Source: Limnanthes douglasii subsp. nivea
Lineage: Eukaryota; Streptophyta; Magnoliopsida; Brassicales; Limnanthaceae
Direction: 5' to 3'
Assembly: GCA_036936605.1 (NCBI GenBank)
Contig: JAUPFV010000004.1
Coordinates: forward strand, 68,658,352 to 68,722,351
Length of the DNA stretch: 64,000 nt
Part shown: positions 1-12,342 of the stretch, in pieces
Layout: the number at the start of each line of letters is the position of its first letter
How positions within the stretch are numbered: position 1 is the first letter of the stretch
Program-made: the position numbers and the translations under genes
Notes under the pieces: generated by a model
Database searches by the model: none
Seen by the model: the letters and a program-made list of their open reading frames with translations, nothing else
Told to the model about the DNA's origin: nothing

Positions 1-2648
1 TTGTGGATGATTTCTCGAGAATGACTTGAAAATAGTTAATGAAACATAAATCGGAAGTACCAGAAATATTTGTTTGTTTTTACAAAATGATTTTGACTCA
101 ATTTGGAAAAAAAATACAGATTCTCCGTTCTGATAATAGAACAGAGTTTGTCAACCAAACAATGCATAATTTTTTCAAAACAAATGGTCTTATCCATCAA
201 ACCATTTGTCCAAACACACCTCAACAAAAACGGTACTTCAGAACGAAAAAATCGTACTTTACTTGAAAAAACTCGTGCTATTATGATTGAATCTAGATTT
301 CTTCATTCTCTTTGGCCAGAAGCTCTTGCTATAGCTACGTATCTTGCAAATCGTGTACCAACCCGATGTCTAGGAAATAAAACTCCATTACAAGTGTTTG
401 CCACCCAAGTTACAATTCCATCTGTTATGACCTTACCACCTCGTGTCTTTGGTTCTTCGGTGTTTGTTCATATCCCTAAAACTAATCGAAACGAACTTAA
501 TCCTTCTGCTGAAAAGTGTGTATTTGTTGGATACGGTGTTCATCAAATGGGATATCGGTGTTACAATTCGGTTACTCGTCGAATCCATGTCACCATGGAC
601 AGTGACTTCTTAGAATCCGATTATTTTTTTGACCACCAATCTCGTGCTCAGGGGGAGAAAGTAAGTGAATCACTGGATTGGTTGCTATATGAAAGTTACT
701 TTGAGGATGTGCCAAAAGAGTCGGTAAATGGCGCCACCGAACATACCTCTTCCAACATAAAGGAGACTGATGAGGCAGTTCTTACCACCAATGATTCTCC
801 CGAAGACAATGTCCAACAAGAAATAAATTCAATGGATACTACCAGCGAATCAGCCGAAGAAAATGTCCATCAAGACGTAAACAATTTACAATGTCATAAT
901 TCACAAAATGCTATTGACCATGACATTTCAGGAAGTTCATTTGTTGAAACTCAAACTTCGGTTCTTCCCCCAAGAAAAAATAGAGGGGTTCCTCCTGACC
1001 GGTATTCACCAGAACACGTTCCTCGTGCTTCTAGATATCCGGTAAAACGGACAGGAAAGGAATGACGAATATTGCAAAGGCGTTTTCAGCTACTATTTTC
1101 TCTGAACAAATCCCTAAAACAGCTCAAGAAGCTAAGAAGATGACTGAATGGCATGAGGCAATGAATACCGAAATGGAAGCTCTAAAAAGGAATGGTACAT
1201 GGGAGAATTGTGTGTCACCACAAGGGAAGAAATCAGTCGGGTGTAGATAAGTGTTTAATATAAAATATAAATCTGATGGCACCATTGAGCGGCACAAGGC
1301 AAGATTGGTTGCCAAAGGATATACACAAACATATGGTATAGACTACTCTGAAATGTTCTCTCCGGTTGCAAAGATTGACACTATCCGAGTTTTACTTTGA
1401 ATAGTCGCGAATAAAGATTGGCCTCTTAATCAATTTGATGTAAAGAATGTTTTCTTGTATATAGACTTGGAAGAAGAGGTATATATGGAACCCCCACCAG
1501 GGTTCTCTGATGGTTTTCAAGAAAATGAGGTATGCAAACTGAAAAAAGGCATTATATGGGCTCAAATAGTCTCCTTGTGCTTGGTTTGGGAGATTTACAA
1601 TGGCAATGAAGAAGTATAGCTACAAACAGAGTAATGGGGATCATGCCTTGTTTTACAAAAAGAGAAGAGAATTAGCCACTTGTCTTATAATATATGTCGA
1701 CGATATGATTATAATAGAGAATGACGAAGAAGAAATTAGCTCTCTTAGGAAAAACCTCTTCAAGGAGTTCGAAATGAAAGACCTTGGGGGATTGAAGTAT
1801 TTCCTAGGAATCGAGGTTCTTAGGTCAAGAGGAGGGATTTATATCTCCCAACAGAAATATATATTGGATTTATTAGCTGAAGTTGCCATGGTGGATTGCA
1901 AACCAAATAACACTCCTATGGTTTTGAATCACAAACTAAAGATAAATGAAGGGGCCAGACCAGCGAATAAAGAAAGGTACCAAAGGTTGGTGGGAAAATT
2001 GATTTACCTGGCTCACACTCGACCCGACATTGCATACACGGTGGGAGTAGTTAGCCAGTTCATGCATCATCCTCAGGAACACCATATGGAGGCAATAATG
2101 ATGATTATTCGATATCTCAAAGGCACACCAGGAAGAGGCATAATTTTTAAGAAAAATGGACACCTTGATGTTGAAGTATTCACAGATGCTGATTGGGGAG
2201 GGAATCCTAACGACAAGCGATCAACTGCTGGCTACTTTACTCTTCTTGGAGGTAACTTGGTGACTTGGAGGAGTAAGAAACCGAAACTAGTATCACTCTC
2301 AAGTGCTGAATCAGAATTTAGAGGAATCGTTAAGGGGATTACCGAGATACTTTTGTTAAAGAAGATAATGAAAGAAATCGGATCCCCTCTGAAGTGTCCA
2401 ACTCAGTTAATGTGCGATAATAAAGCTGCGATTAAGATTTCAGAGAACACTATACAGCACGATTAGAACAAAGCAGTTGAAATAGATAGGAACTTCATAA
2501 AAGAAAAGATTGAAGATGGGACAGTCGAACTTCTGTTTGTTAGATCCGAAGACCAACTGGCAGACATCCTGACAAAAGCGGTTGCTGCAAGAACATTCGA
2601 ATCAGTTTTATCCAAGTTGGGTATTGGTGATCCCACTACACAACTTGA
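1..2648 (+). pseudogene. copia pol remnant: integrase, reverse transcriptase, RNase H
   Basis: Integrase core residues are visible as ILRSDNRTEF (about 119-150) and SERKNR (about 238-255). A run of extra A at 225-230 shifts the frame between them. The integrase-to-RT linker is read to a TGA at 1063-1065. The RT opens with the copia-typical [14 protein letters not shown] stretch near 1290-1325 and is interrupted by stops at about 1248 and 1398 and a frameshift before 1600. The polymerase motif YVDDMII lies near 1695. RNase H with SLSSAESEFRG and LMCDNKAAIKISEN follows, then a stop at 2464-2466 and a readable tail, EDQLADILTK, near 2548-2577. The family normally makes one polyprotein of about 1300-1500 residues; this one cannot be translated whole. 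Confidence 0.88.
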
Positions 2649-2655
2649 GGGGGAG

Positions 2656-2843
2656 TGTTAGAATATTCAGTGTATTAAGTTTCCTTGTATAGGCCTCTAA
2701 GTTCTTTATATATTGAGATCCTTACTATTGGTCAATTCTTGAATTACATCTCTAATGCATCAATAAAACAAAAAGTAACATTCTCTAATAAACACAAAAC
2801 CCTAGCCGCTTCCTGCGACTACTTCTCTCTTTGGTTTTTAACA
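2656..2843 (+). repeat. 3' LTR of the copia element
   Basis: It starts TGTTAGAATATT directly after the polypurine tract GAGGGGGAG and appears to end TTTTAACA, giving 188 bp with TG...CA ends. The left border is firm. The right border is inferred from the terminal CA because no second LTR is in the window. Confidence 0.65.
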
Positions 2844-3780
2844 AAGACAACAATTGAGATGCTACGTAGAACATGTGCATGTTAACAATAATTTATTAGT
2901 AATATGGTAAGAAGAGCAAAAAAAATAGTTTATGGTATTATAAAAATTAGTTAGATTGCGACAAATATATGAAAACAAAGATCTTAAGCGGATTATAGTT
3001 TATCTTTGCATCTTCTTAGTCTATTTAAATTTTTTTTATTATAGGTATATATACCCCACATTTTACATATATAATGGTGAATAATTCAATTTTTGTATGC
3101 AAGCAATATGAAATTTAATTGCAATTTTAATTTATTGTATAAAATTATTGGATACACAAAACACCAAACTTTGAACTAAATTCGGTTAGAGATTGTAATA
3201 CCATTTTTCAATTCATAATTGTTTGTTTGGTTTACTTTGTCATTTAGGAGACCTCATTACATGTCTTAAAGATAGTTAGTCGTTGGAATTGGTCACTTGT
3301 CAAAACAACTTATTTAATTTTTGAATGAAAACAATCATTTTGTTTCACCGGTGGTCATGATTGTTGGTCTTTTTTTGTATTTTTAGTTACCGCTATTGTC
3401 CATAAATGTAAAGAAAATCAATAAAAATATTAATTTTGATACAGACATTATTTTGAGTGGCAGTTCAAAAACATATGACTAGACTAACTCTGATGACTAA
3501 CGAAGGTTCTTAGCCATCATACATGGGTGCGTTGATTCAGATGCATCATTTGATGTAAAATTTGGAAATTATACCTCTAACGAACAATATAACGAGATTA
3601 TTTTTAATTATCTATACATTCAAACAGTTTTTTTATGATAAAAAATTTAAAACAAAATATTTGAAGTGGTTCGACAAAATTCATGCATGTCTATTTTGAT
3701 TAGTAGTAAACGAAAAAATCAATGTTTTTTAATTTTAAAACTCGTATGACTGCTCTTTTACTATCTTTTTATGTCTTTTC
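2844..3780. other. AT-rich spacer without recognisable genes
   Basis: About 940 bp of AT-rich sequence with short ORFs only. I recognise no protein motif, RNA gene or terminal repeat here. Its right edge is the LINE target site. Confidence 0.5.
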
Positions 3781-3796
3781 AAGTCAAATAAGGATC
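3781..3796 (+). repeat. left target-site duplication of LINE 1
   Basis: AAGTCAAATAAGGATC matches AAGTCAAGTAAGGATC at 9716-9731 in 15 of 16 positions. Duplications of this length are typical of target-primed reverse transcription. Confidence 0.85.
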
Positions 3797-4141
3797 AGAA
3801 AGAGAAAGTAAAAAAGGAAATTGGACTTTGGGCAGAGCTCCAAGAATGGAGCAAGATAACAGACTTTCGATCAGTGCTTCACCGGAATAACTTCCTCGCC
3901 GTAGATCTCCTTCCCTAATCTCTATCATCCTGATAATTCGATCCTTTGTTCTCTGTGATTTTTGTCGAAATCACTTGATGTGTTGCATCATCAAGATCCT
4001 TTGTGCCTTCTCCGATTCAGTTGCATTTCTTGGCTGCTCATTCATCTTTCTCGCCTCTACCTCCTTGTCAGCATCTTTTTCGGTCAACCATCAGTCCTTC
4101 TCAGACTCCCTTCTCTGTCTCTAGTCCCTGCATCAAGCATC

Positions 4142-5419
4142 ATGTCTATAGACATACAAAACAGAGATGAATTCCCGCCTTTGAATCTTAATTGTCATAA
4201 TAACTCTGATCACAAAAAGAAAACCTTCGCTGAAATGGTTTCTGAAGTTAAGGAGAGAAACATACCAAGGCCTGAGTTCGTCAGTTTTGCTGAAGACCAT
4301 AATGTGTTACAATACAAAACAGATACCCAAGATTTCCTCATCTCCAAGTCTAAAACAACACTGATTGGAAAATTCAGTCATGGGATACCAAAACGATTAG
4401 TATTTCAAACGTTTATGGATTCGCTAAACTTCAGAGGTGAATATTCATATACTACTATAGATTCGAAGCAAATTCTTATTGAGTTTAGTCTGCTCGAAGA
4501 TGTTAGAAAACTCTGGTATAGGTCTACTTGGAAGGTTGATGGAAAAGTAATGCGCATACTAAAATGGACTCCTGAAACAAAAAAGAATCAAGAAAGCCCC
4601 ATTGTTCTGATATGGGTCCGATTCGAAAATATGCCTGAATATATGTACAATGACAGTATAGTTGAAGATATTGCTTCATCTCTTGGAAAAGTGCACCAAA
4701 TCTTTATCCCAAAAAGAAACAGAACAAAATCAAACGCTGCTTATGCTCAACTGGAAATCGATATCTCTACGAAGCTCAAAAGGAAGATATGGATTGGATT
4801 TGGTATCAATTCAGGATGCTGGATAGGTGTTAGTTACAGAAATGTGCCAGAATACTGCTCTATGTGTAATCACTTAGGTCACTGTGAAGTTAAATGTAAA
4901 AAGAAGAGTCCTGTTATTGAAGAAACACATATAGATATGACACAAAAATCTGATAACATTGATAAAGATGTTATTACATCAGATTCATTACAAGATACCA
5001 ACAAGATTCAGTCTACAAGTACAATCAAGATACAACCATTCTCTCATGTTTATAAAAAGAAATTGAAATCCATCATCACATCTAAAGAACAGCCTCTGGC
5101 TTCCTCAATAAACTCTAAAAGTCTTGACGCAGATGCTGCTAATCAGAACAAAGATGCTGACATGATTGGAGCTCTTCAAAATCTGGAGCAGGAGGATACC
5201 TCCCAAAGCCACAAGAATTTTCATGACTCTCCTCAAGGTGAAAAAATTGGTAGCTACAACCCATCCCCCAAAGCTAGTTCCTCTGATCAAGAGTTTAATG
5301 CTGTCATCAACAAGAAACTAAAATCAGCCAACAAAAACAGAAGTTCCAAAAGGCTATCAATCAACTCTCTTCGAAAAAGAGAGAAATCTCACAATAAAAC
5401 CCAATATGATTATGATTAA
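4142..5419 (+). CDS. LINE 1 ORF1, RNA-binding gag-like protein
   Basis: A 425-residue ORF starting at the ATG at 4142. The frame stays open upstream to 3962, but only with a non-ATG start and a hydrophobic, leader-like translation, so I chose the ATG. Residues about 60-190 read as a DUF4283-like domain with MRILKWTP and VLIWVRFENMPEYMY. A zinc knuckle follows at C239, C242, H247 and C252 (CX2CX4HX4C), then a lysine- and serine-rich tail. In this family ORF1 binds the element RNA and forms the ribonucleoprotein needed for retrotransposition. Its stop overlaps the start of ORF2 by eight bases, which suggests coupled translation. No stop or frameshift is visible. Confidence 0.88.
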   Translation: MSIDIQNRDEFPPLNLNCHNNSDHKKKTFAEMVSEVKERNIPRPEFVSFAEDHNVLQYKTDTQDFLISKSKTTLIGKFSHGIPKRLVFQTFMDSLNFRGEYSYTTIDSKQILIEFSLLEDVRKLWYRSTWKVDGKVMRILKWTPETKKNQESPIVLIWVRFENMPEYMYNDSIVEDIASSLGKVHQIFIPKRNRTKSNAAYAQLEIDISTKLKRKIWIGFGINSGCWIGVSYRNVPEYCSMCNHLGHCEVKCKKKSPVIEETHIDMTQKSDNIDKDVITSDSLQDTNKIQSTSTIKIQPFSHVYKKKLKSIITSKEQPLASSINSKSLDADAANQNKDADMIGALQNLEQEDTSQSHKNFHDSPQGEKIGSYNPSPKASSSDQEFNAVINKKLKSANKNRSSKRLSINSLRKREKSHNKTQYDYD

Positions 5420-8400
5420 TATCTTAATCTGGAATGCTCGTGGACTGCACAACAACCCAACATTGGCCAGACTCAATTATATAATTAGCAAGGACAATGT
5501 CAAATTGATAGCAATCCATGAGCCCATGGCCAGGTATGATAAAATAAACATCATTGCTAGAAAAAATTGGTCTTCCTAATTTATGTGCTAATTCTTCTAA
5601 CAAAGTTTGGATTTTTTGGCATGAAGAGATTAATACTTCTGTTATAATTAACCATGAGCAATTCCTCCATATGGAGATCAACTGCTCATCTTTTTCTTGT
5701 ATGTTTACTTCTGTATATGCTAAGAATCTAAAAGTTCAGAGAAGAGATATTTGGAACCTGTTTAGTCAGCTTACTAATGATGACAAGCCTTGGATCATTG
5801 CTGGGGACTTCAACACCACCAGAAGCCCTGATGATCAGCTCAATTGTATAAACTATGATGGTATTAGTGCTGATGAATTTAACGAGTTTATAAGACACTG
5901 TAATCTGGATGTCCCTGGCCACAGTGGTTCTCGTTATACCTGGAGCAACAACAAAGTTTGGAAGAGGTTAGACTGGGTTCTAATTAATCAAAAGATGCTT
6001 AATGAATCGAGTATTCAGGTTTGTCACATGGTCAGAACATGTTCTGACCATGCCCCGCTCTTATTGTCCATTAACAAAATCTTAAACACCAATACTCATT
6101 CTAAGAAAAACTCTTTCAAATTTATTAATGCTTGGACTAATCATTCTGACTTCATGAATTGCGTAAATCAGAATTGGTCCAAGCATTGTAATGGTGAAGA
6201 TAATACTATCTTCTGGTATAAACTTAAAAGGCTGAAGAAATATTTAAAAAACTGGAACTACACAACATTTGGTAACATTTTTAATAAAGTTAAAGAAGCT
6301 ACTACTGAAGTAGACAATTGTGAACTCATCCATCAGAATACTAATAATAACACTTCTAAATCTAACCTATCTAAAGCCAATAGCATTCTCATTCTAGCTT
6401 TAAAAAATGAAGAATGCTATTGGAAGCAGAAGTGTTTCAATTCTTGGCTAAATGATTGTGATGGAAATACAAAACTACATCACAATTGTATAGCCAAGAA
6501 AAGAAAGAAAAACTACATTGCTGGTATTAAAGATAATGGAAATTGGCTTACTGATCAAAGTGAAATAGCTTCTTCTGCTGTAACTCACTTCAAAATGATC
6601 CTTTCCAATGATCCTAATAACAGTAAGATTGTTAATACTCATGATTCTATTGTAAACAACATTCCTAAGATTGTTTTGGACAGGGATAATGAGGAGATTA
6701 CTAAGCCTACATCATAGGAATAAGTGAGAGCTATTATTAATGATATGAAGAATGACAGTGCCCCTGGCACTGATGGGTTCAATACTTTCTTTCTTAAACA
6801 TTGTTGGAATATAATTAGTAATGATATTTTTAATGCTTTAAATGCTTACCTTGTTGGTAACTCTATCCCAAATGGAGTGTTTGCCACTGGAATTGTGCTT
6901 ATCCCAAAAAATGCCAACCCTATAACCTGGAACAATTACAGACCTTTAAGCATGTGCACTATAATTAACAGATTAATCTCTGCCCTTATTAATAGGAGAA
7001 TCTCCTCTATTCTCCCTAGAATCATCTCCAGAGGCCAGAGTGCTTTTGTTAAGGAGAGGATCATTCATGATAATATTTTAATAATAAAGGAGATGCTCCA
7101 TAACATTAGAAGAAATCCTCCTAAAGGCAATATCATCTTACAGTTAGATATGACAAAGGCATTTGACAGAATGTCTCACACCTTTGTCATAAAAACTTTA
7201 AAATGTTTTGGTTTTTCAGATGATATTGCCTCTCTAATACACAGGCTTATCTCCAATGTTATGATTTCTATTTTAATCAATGGAACTAGCATAGGTTACT
7301 TCCCTCAGAAGACTGGATTAAGACAAGGAGATCATTTATCTCCTTGCCTTTTTATCCTTGCTGGGGAAGCTCTTTTAAGAGGTTTATCCAACCTATATGA
7401 TTCTAACAAAAATATGCAATACTGCTTAAAATCTGGCTACATCTTACCAAGCTTAGCCTTTGCAGATGATATAATTATCTTCTCCAACATCTCTACTTCT
7501 TCCATCAAAATCCTGAGCCATCTGCTTGACAAATATCAGCAAGAATCTGGTCAATTGATTAATAGAGATAAGACAAAGATCATTACCTCTTCTAGATGTT
7601 CCAGTGTCAACACTGCTAGAATCAACTCCACCATGGGATTCCAGACTGAGCACGCTCCATTTAACTACCTGGGAATTACAATTGCTGCAAATAACAAAGG
7701 GAAGCATTACATTCCTCTTATAGCTAAAATCTATAACAAAATAAATGAATGGGATCTGAAGAATCTATCTTATAGTGGCAGACTGTCCCTTATAAGACAT
7801 GTTCTTCACCCTATCATCTATTTCTGGATGCAAAATAGCTTAATCCCCAAGAATATTCTTAACAAAATAGAGCTCTGCTTCAATAAGTTTCTCTGGAGAC
7901 CTAAATTTAATGAATATGCAATCCACTGGTCTGTTTGGAGAAACCTTTGTAAGCCCTTTGAAGAAGGTGGATTGAATATCAAACTTCTGTCTGATATTCA
8001 ACTCACATTCTCCTTTAAGCTTTGGTACTTATTCAGAAAAGGAAAGTCTCTTTGGACTGACCTTATCACCAAAACTTACTGCCAAAATAAGCACCCTCTT
8101 ACTGCTAAGTGTAGTGCTAATGACTCTATAGTATGGAAGAGACTTCATACTGTTAAGAATAATGCTGACCAGTTTATTCATTGGAATGTTGGTTGTGGGG
8201 ATATAGATTTTTGGAGAGACTCTTGGCATAAAATGTCTCCCATTATTTCTGAGCAAAATACATGGTACCTCCCAGCTAAAGTAAATTCATTTTGGAAAGA
8301 TGGAAAATGGGACTCCAATCTACTTTCTTTCCTTTCTCATGAAAGATATCAACACATAAGTTGTGTCAATATCAATCAAGATCAGGAAGATACTATAGAA

Positions 8401-9499
8401 TGGAGCCTCTCTAAAGATAAAAATTTTAATGCCAAAATGACTTGGGAAAGCATCAGAACAAAACACAATAAATCATCCTTTTTCAAAAAAAAATTGGCAT
8501 CACTTTATCCCTACAAAATTCTCTTTTCTCAGCTGGAAGTTACTAAACAATTTTGCTCTTATTGACAGTATCATATCCAATAAGCACTTCACTATAGTTT
8601 CTAAGTGCCAGTTTTGCTGCAACTGTGAAGATACAACACATCTCTTCATCAATTGCAGCTATGCCTGGCCCTTATGGAACTATTTCGGTATCATGTTCAA
8701 GATACCAGTAAAGCGCTTCATGAATCTGCGTCACATGTTCTTTACCTGGTTCAGCTATACTCACAGTAATTTCCATGTAACCCACATTGTTCCACAACTC
8801 ATAGTGTGGACAATCTGGTTTAACAGAAATCACTGCAAGTTTAATAAACCTATAGATAATTTCTATAATGCTATAAGAAGAATTAAAAACATCATTCTAG
8901 GAATAGACTCAAAGAACATCCTTAAATCTAAGTATTGGTCCGGTGTTGTTGACGCATGTGCTAAAATTGGAGCTCTGTCCATCAGTAAGAGAAAAGCTAA
9001 ATACCTGAAGTGGAAGGTGCCTGATCCAGGTAGAATTAAAATCAATACTGACGGAGCCTGTAGCTACACGGGCGAGGCCACTGGTGGATTAATTGCTCGT
9101 GATGATCATGGAAACATCATTACTGGTGTTGGCTTCTTATTTGGCAAGATTGGTCCCCTTCAAGCTGAAAGAAGAGCTCTTATGGAAGCTCTTATTCTTT
9201 GCCACAGGAATGGTTGGAAAGATGTAGACCTCTAGTCGGACTGTTCGACTCTTATCAACAACTTGACTACTGGATATGTCTTGAATAACACCATGGATGA
9301 TATATGTAGAAGCTTACTTCTCCCTTCTATGCACATTCGTCACATTTCCAGATCGGAAAATGTGGCGGCCGACTGGATCTCAAAGTGGATACTTGCTGAG
9401 AAGACTAATCGCTCCTTCACTAACCGAGATATCCCCAACCCTCCCCTAGCTATCATCGTCCTCGAAAGCTTAGGCGTTGGATATATTGACCCTGGTTAG
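5412..9499 (+). pseudogene. LINE 1 ORF2: endonuclease, RT, zf-RVT, RNase H
   Basis: ORF2 would start at the ATG at 5412, inside the end of ORF1. The endonuclease shows ILIWNARGL at the N-terminus, then IIAGDFNTT (about 5800) and CSDHAPLLL (about 6037-6065). The RT shows SAPGTDGF, QSAFVKER, LDMTKAFDRM, GLRQGDHLSPCLF and the catalytic FADD at 7459-7470. The zinc-binding domain (about 8495-8680) has FCCNCEDTTHLFINC. RNase H begins at INTDGACSYTG (about 9041) and ends GVGYIDPG. Five lesions: a frameshift at the A run 5561-5566, stops at 6715-6717 and 6721-6723, a frameshift at the A9 run 8485-8493, and a TAG at 9233-9235. Everything between lesions is well conserved, so the inactivation looks fairly recent. 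Confidence 0.9.
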
Positions 9500-9715
9500 G
9501 CGAATCATTTTCTTCTTCCTTCGTTAAGTGTTCCATCTCCTTCCTCAAGACTGAGTGATCTTCTGAAATCTCGTATTGAATCTGCGAATTGGGAATTAGG
9601 GTTTAGTTCTATTCTTACAATTGAGCCCCTCTTATGTCTTTTATTTCGTAATCAAGTTCAAAATTTATGTAAACTTTCTAATTGAGTAATAGATTATTCT
9701 TTTGCCCAAAAAATA

Positions 9716-9731
9716 AAGTCAAGTAAGGATC
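9716..9731 (+). repeat. right target-site duplication of LINE 1
   Basis: AAGTCAAGTAAGGATC directly follows the A-rich tail. It is the partner of 3781-3796, with one mismatch. Confidence 0.85.
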
Positions 9732-10057
9732 GGGCTTTTACAAAAAAGAATTATGCAGGTAAGGTTTTAAGCTAATCAAAGAGATAATAGGAAATAAAGT
9801 AAAACATGAAGAGGCCGCAACCACCTATTGAGGGGTTAGAGTCTCATCATGATCTTTTAGGTTGAAGTTCCTATTTCAGAATCTGATCCCGAACTTTTAA
9901 GTTGAACTTCTTATTTATAGAACATGCCAGTCAGTAAGAATTACAATAATTGCATATTTACTAGTTATTAATCACATATTGACAATTTTTAATACGATCG
10001 CAGAACTAGTAATAGAATGGTACCGTCAAAATGAACCTAATCGTGTACGAAGGTTTG
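9732..10057. other. spacer without recognisable features
   Basis: Mixed-composition DNA with no ORF of note and no terminal repeat that I can see. Confidence 0.4.
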
Positions 10058-11490
10058 GGCATGTCAAAAAACGACTCATCCATACAACACATGGTAATGA
10101 GTCGGCCGATGAAAGGACGAAAAATGCCTAAGGCAGTAGCTCAACGCGAGCAGATAAAATTGCATGCGCTGCCAGGATACCCTTAAACAGAACAAATGTG
10201 GTTGTCGGGTCGGCTTTTGTTCACGAGGATACCTCTGTTCACCCATCGGACCATAGCCTTCGAGGAAGAAGTGGACCATTCGGATGCCTCCTCCACAGAC
10301 CATCGAAAAGAAATAATTAAAAATGGTCCAACCCTTCAATAACAGGTGACACCATAAAATATGGAGAAATAATTTTGTAGATATTGTTGTCCTTGTACAA
10401 TCGGAGTATGGGGCATGAGAGGTCTGTGTTGGATCTTGCATGGAATCGCGGACTTTACTTTACTACTAAATCTCATTATGTTATTGTATAAAAATAACAC
10501 TTATAAAGCTTGCATTTTGTAGACTATATACAATGATTTTGACAAGAAGACAGCGGAGCAGCGAATGCCCGATCTTGGTCGCTTTTGTCAAGGTTGGGCA
10601 GACCTTTGGAGAATGGGTTTTTGGTAGATGAAATGATAGCCTTCAAGATAAAGGTCATAGATGAATATGGGGTATGAGAGGTCTGTATTGGACATTGCAA
10701 CTCGGTAAATGAAGCTCGGACATGAGGTTAGTTTACTGCTGACCCTCATATGGTCTCATGATGTTGAATATTTGTAGGCAATATGCAATGTTCTTGAAAC
10801 TGTAGCAATAGTACAAGAATGAGAGTTAATCGCAACCGAGGATGAGACTATTCATTCTCAGACCAGGTTGGTTGACCGTGAGAGGAGGATTTCCAAACTA
10901 GAGGAGGTTGCAGCCCTTTAGAAACTACGTCAGGCCAGAGGAGCTTGAGAATTGGACGTGCCATGCTAGATATGCTCAAGGAGGCAGAATATGCACCCCC
11001 TTCTTCATTTGAGGAAATCCACATTCGCCGGAGGTATCCCTTCTCATATGCTCGTCAGATAAGGTGAAAGTTGTATTGCCACAAAACCATTCAGTGCGGT
11101 TGCACAGTTTGGCCCTAGATTGTATCTTTAAAAGTTACAATGTAAGATCCTTCCCAGTTAGCCGTATCTTTTTTAGAGTTTTTTCTTTTTGTGCGAAGGA
11201 AATATAATTTAAGGACCTTATCCCCTATTTGGAATTCACAAAGGAATACTTTAGAAACGTGCTTGTTGCGTATTAGTGTTTGGTAAGCTCCATCATAAAA
11301 TACCCCAAATTCAATAGTTGGGATTGGATTCTTGTTCTTGACGTTTATGTCGTCAGGTGAAACATTTCTGCCATACAGGATCACAAAGTTGAAGCAGCTG
11401 TCTAGAAAAGACTAAATTTAGTCTTTAGAAACTGGACAGTTGGAAGACTCAGGCCGCAGTAGGAAAACGAGACCTCAACTTCTAGATTAT
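10058..11490 (+). repeat. decayed repeat, copy 1 (longer)
   Basis: The blocks 10063-10090, 10751-10995 and about 11375-11485 align collinearly with 13285-13975. Copy 1 holds two stretches absent from copy 2: about 660 bp (10090-10750) and about 370 bp (10996-11370). The plus strand near 10820-10915 reads as charged, coiled-coil-like protein with stops (RLVDRERRISKLEE), so the repeat probably derives from a retroelement coding region. Its family is not identified. Confidence 0.6.
11115..11384 (-). pseudogene. gypsy integrase C-terminal fragment
   Basis: This 89-residue antisense ORF contains GDKVLKLYFLRTK and ANWEGSYIV. These match the C-terminal region of the gypsy B integrase (GDRVLRKVFLHTK and PNWEGPYEV, about 51705-51790). 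It lies within the stretch that repeat copy 1 has and copy 2 lacks, so it is probably a scrap of an insertion into copy 1. No other integrase domain is attached. Confidence 0.7.
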
Positions 11491-11934
11491 ATTATAACGC
11501 CCGGTTTACAATCTTATACTCGCACTCAAACATTAACATTGACAACCCAATCTCTATCCGCCATCCAATACACCAATTGACTTCTAATCTTAACTCAGCC
11601 TAGAGCCGAAACCGATTGCACCGTAACCACAACTTCAGCACACAGCATTGACTGAATTGCTCTGCACCCACTGTAAAAATAAATCTGCACAGATAAACCT
11701 TAGATCCAAACAGCTGGTACACCATTTCTTATTGAACCTTTAATCTGTCAAACCTAAATGTGCGCCCCCTCTGTCTAAGCTTTATGTGCATACAAATCAT
11801 GGCCCTTCCTATCATTCCCCGTGATAAAATGTGGTCAATAGATGGACTATTCCTCTGCTAAAGTTCTGGATTTTCCCTGGTGTTTTGCGCAATACTCAAT
11901 CGAGGGAAACCAACTTGGTTTATGGGGAGACTAA
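11491..11934. other. no clear gene; region upstream of a LINE tail
   Basis: About 440 bp without a readable domain. The last 150 bp may belong to the LINE remnant that follows, but I cannot read protein motifs there. Confidence 0.35.
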
Positions 11935-12153
11935 TTGAAAGTTGCAGTCGACTTTATCAACCCTGCAATGCAACTTTATACCACACTTGGAGAAGAAAAT
12001 CAAGCGGCATACTGGTTGGACAAACATGGATTGAATGAGAGGAAAAATATCAACTTCACAAGTACCTCAGCACTTGTAAGTCTTCAAGCCATCACTTTTC
12101 TGGAAGGCCTTAGTATTGGCTACACACAACGCCTGAGCTACTGCAAGAGGTGA
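11935..12153 (+). pseudogene. LINE RNase H C-terminal fragment
   Basis: The 72-residue reading ends in AITFLEGLSIGY. It is close to the RNase H tails of LINE 1 (VLESLGVGYIDPG) and LINE 2 (AITFLEGLGVSY). ENQAAYWLDKHG corresponds to their ENVAADWISK and NTAVDWMVKH. Only this tail of ORF2 is readable, as expected for a 5'-truncated LINE copy or its remnant. Confidence 0.65.
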
Positions 12154-12342
12154 TTAATTATAAGGTCATATTAAATCAAAATATAACTAAATTAATATCA
12201 TCTTTTTAAGAAATAAATTGAAAACAATGTCGACTATCAAATTCAAACCAGACCACTCTTCTGTCACTAGTAGTACAACACGAAAACACGGACAATACAG
12301 ACACACATAGACAAAAAGACACTCAACTTGATTATATTTAAA

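Larger units (their letters stand above)
1..2843 (+). mobile_element. Ty1/copia retrotransposon, 5' part outside window
   Basis: The window opens inside the integrase of a copia element. Domain order is integrase, reverse transcriptase, RNase H, which is diagnostic of copia because integrase precedes RT. A purine-rich tract (2647-2655) sits directly before a TGTTAG... LTR start at 2656. The 5' LTR, gag and protease must lie left of the window. The coding region carries several stops and frameshifts, so the copy is dead. Confidence 0.9.
3797..9715 (+). mobile_element. full-length non-LTR retrotransposon (plant L1-type LINE 1)
   Basis: A 5.9-kb element with a 345-bp 5' leader, ORF1, an overlapping ORF2, a 3' UTR and an A-rich tail after TTTGCCC (about 9701-9715). 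It is bounded by 16-bp imperfect direct repeats. Coding order is DUF4283-like/CCHC ORF1, then apurinic endonuclease, reverse transcriptase, zf-RVT zinc-binding domain and a C-terminal RNase H. This is the plant L1 subgroup that gained an RNase H domain. ORF1 is intact and ORF2 is broken, so the copy could not move with its own ORF2. Confidence 0.93.

Noticed and set aside
3962..4141. Extension of LINE 1 ORF1 upstream of ATG 4142
   Set aside because: It needs a TTG start and adds a hydrophobic, leucine-rich stretch unlike ORF1 proteins; the ATG at 4142 gives a normal N-terminus.
10076..10441. 121-residue antisense ORF
   Set aside because: No recognisable motif, no homologue within the window and it lies in a decayed repeat; treated as chance.
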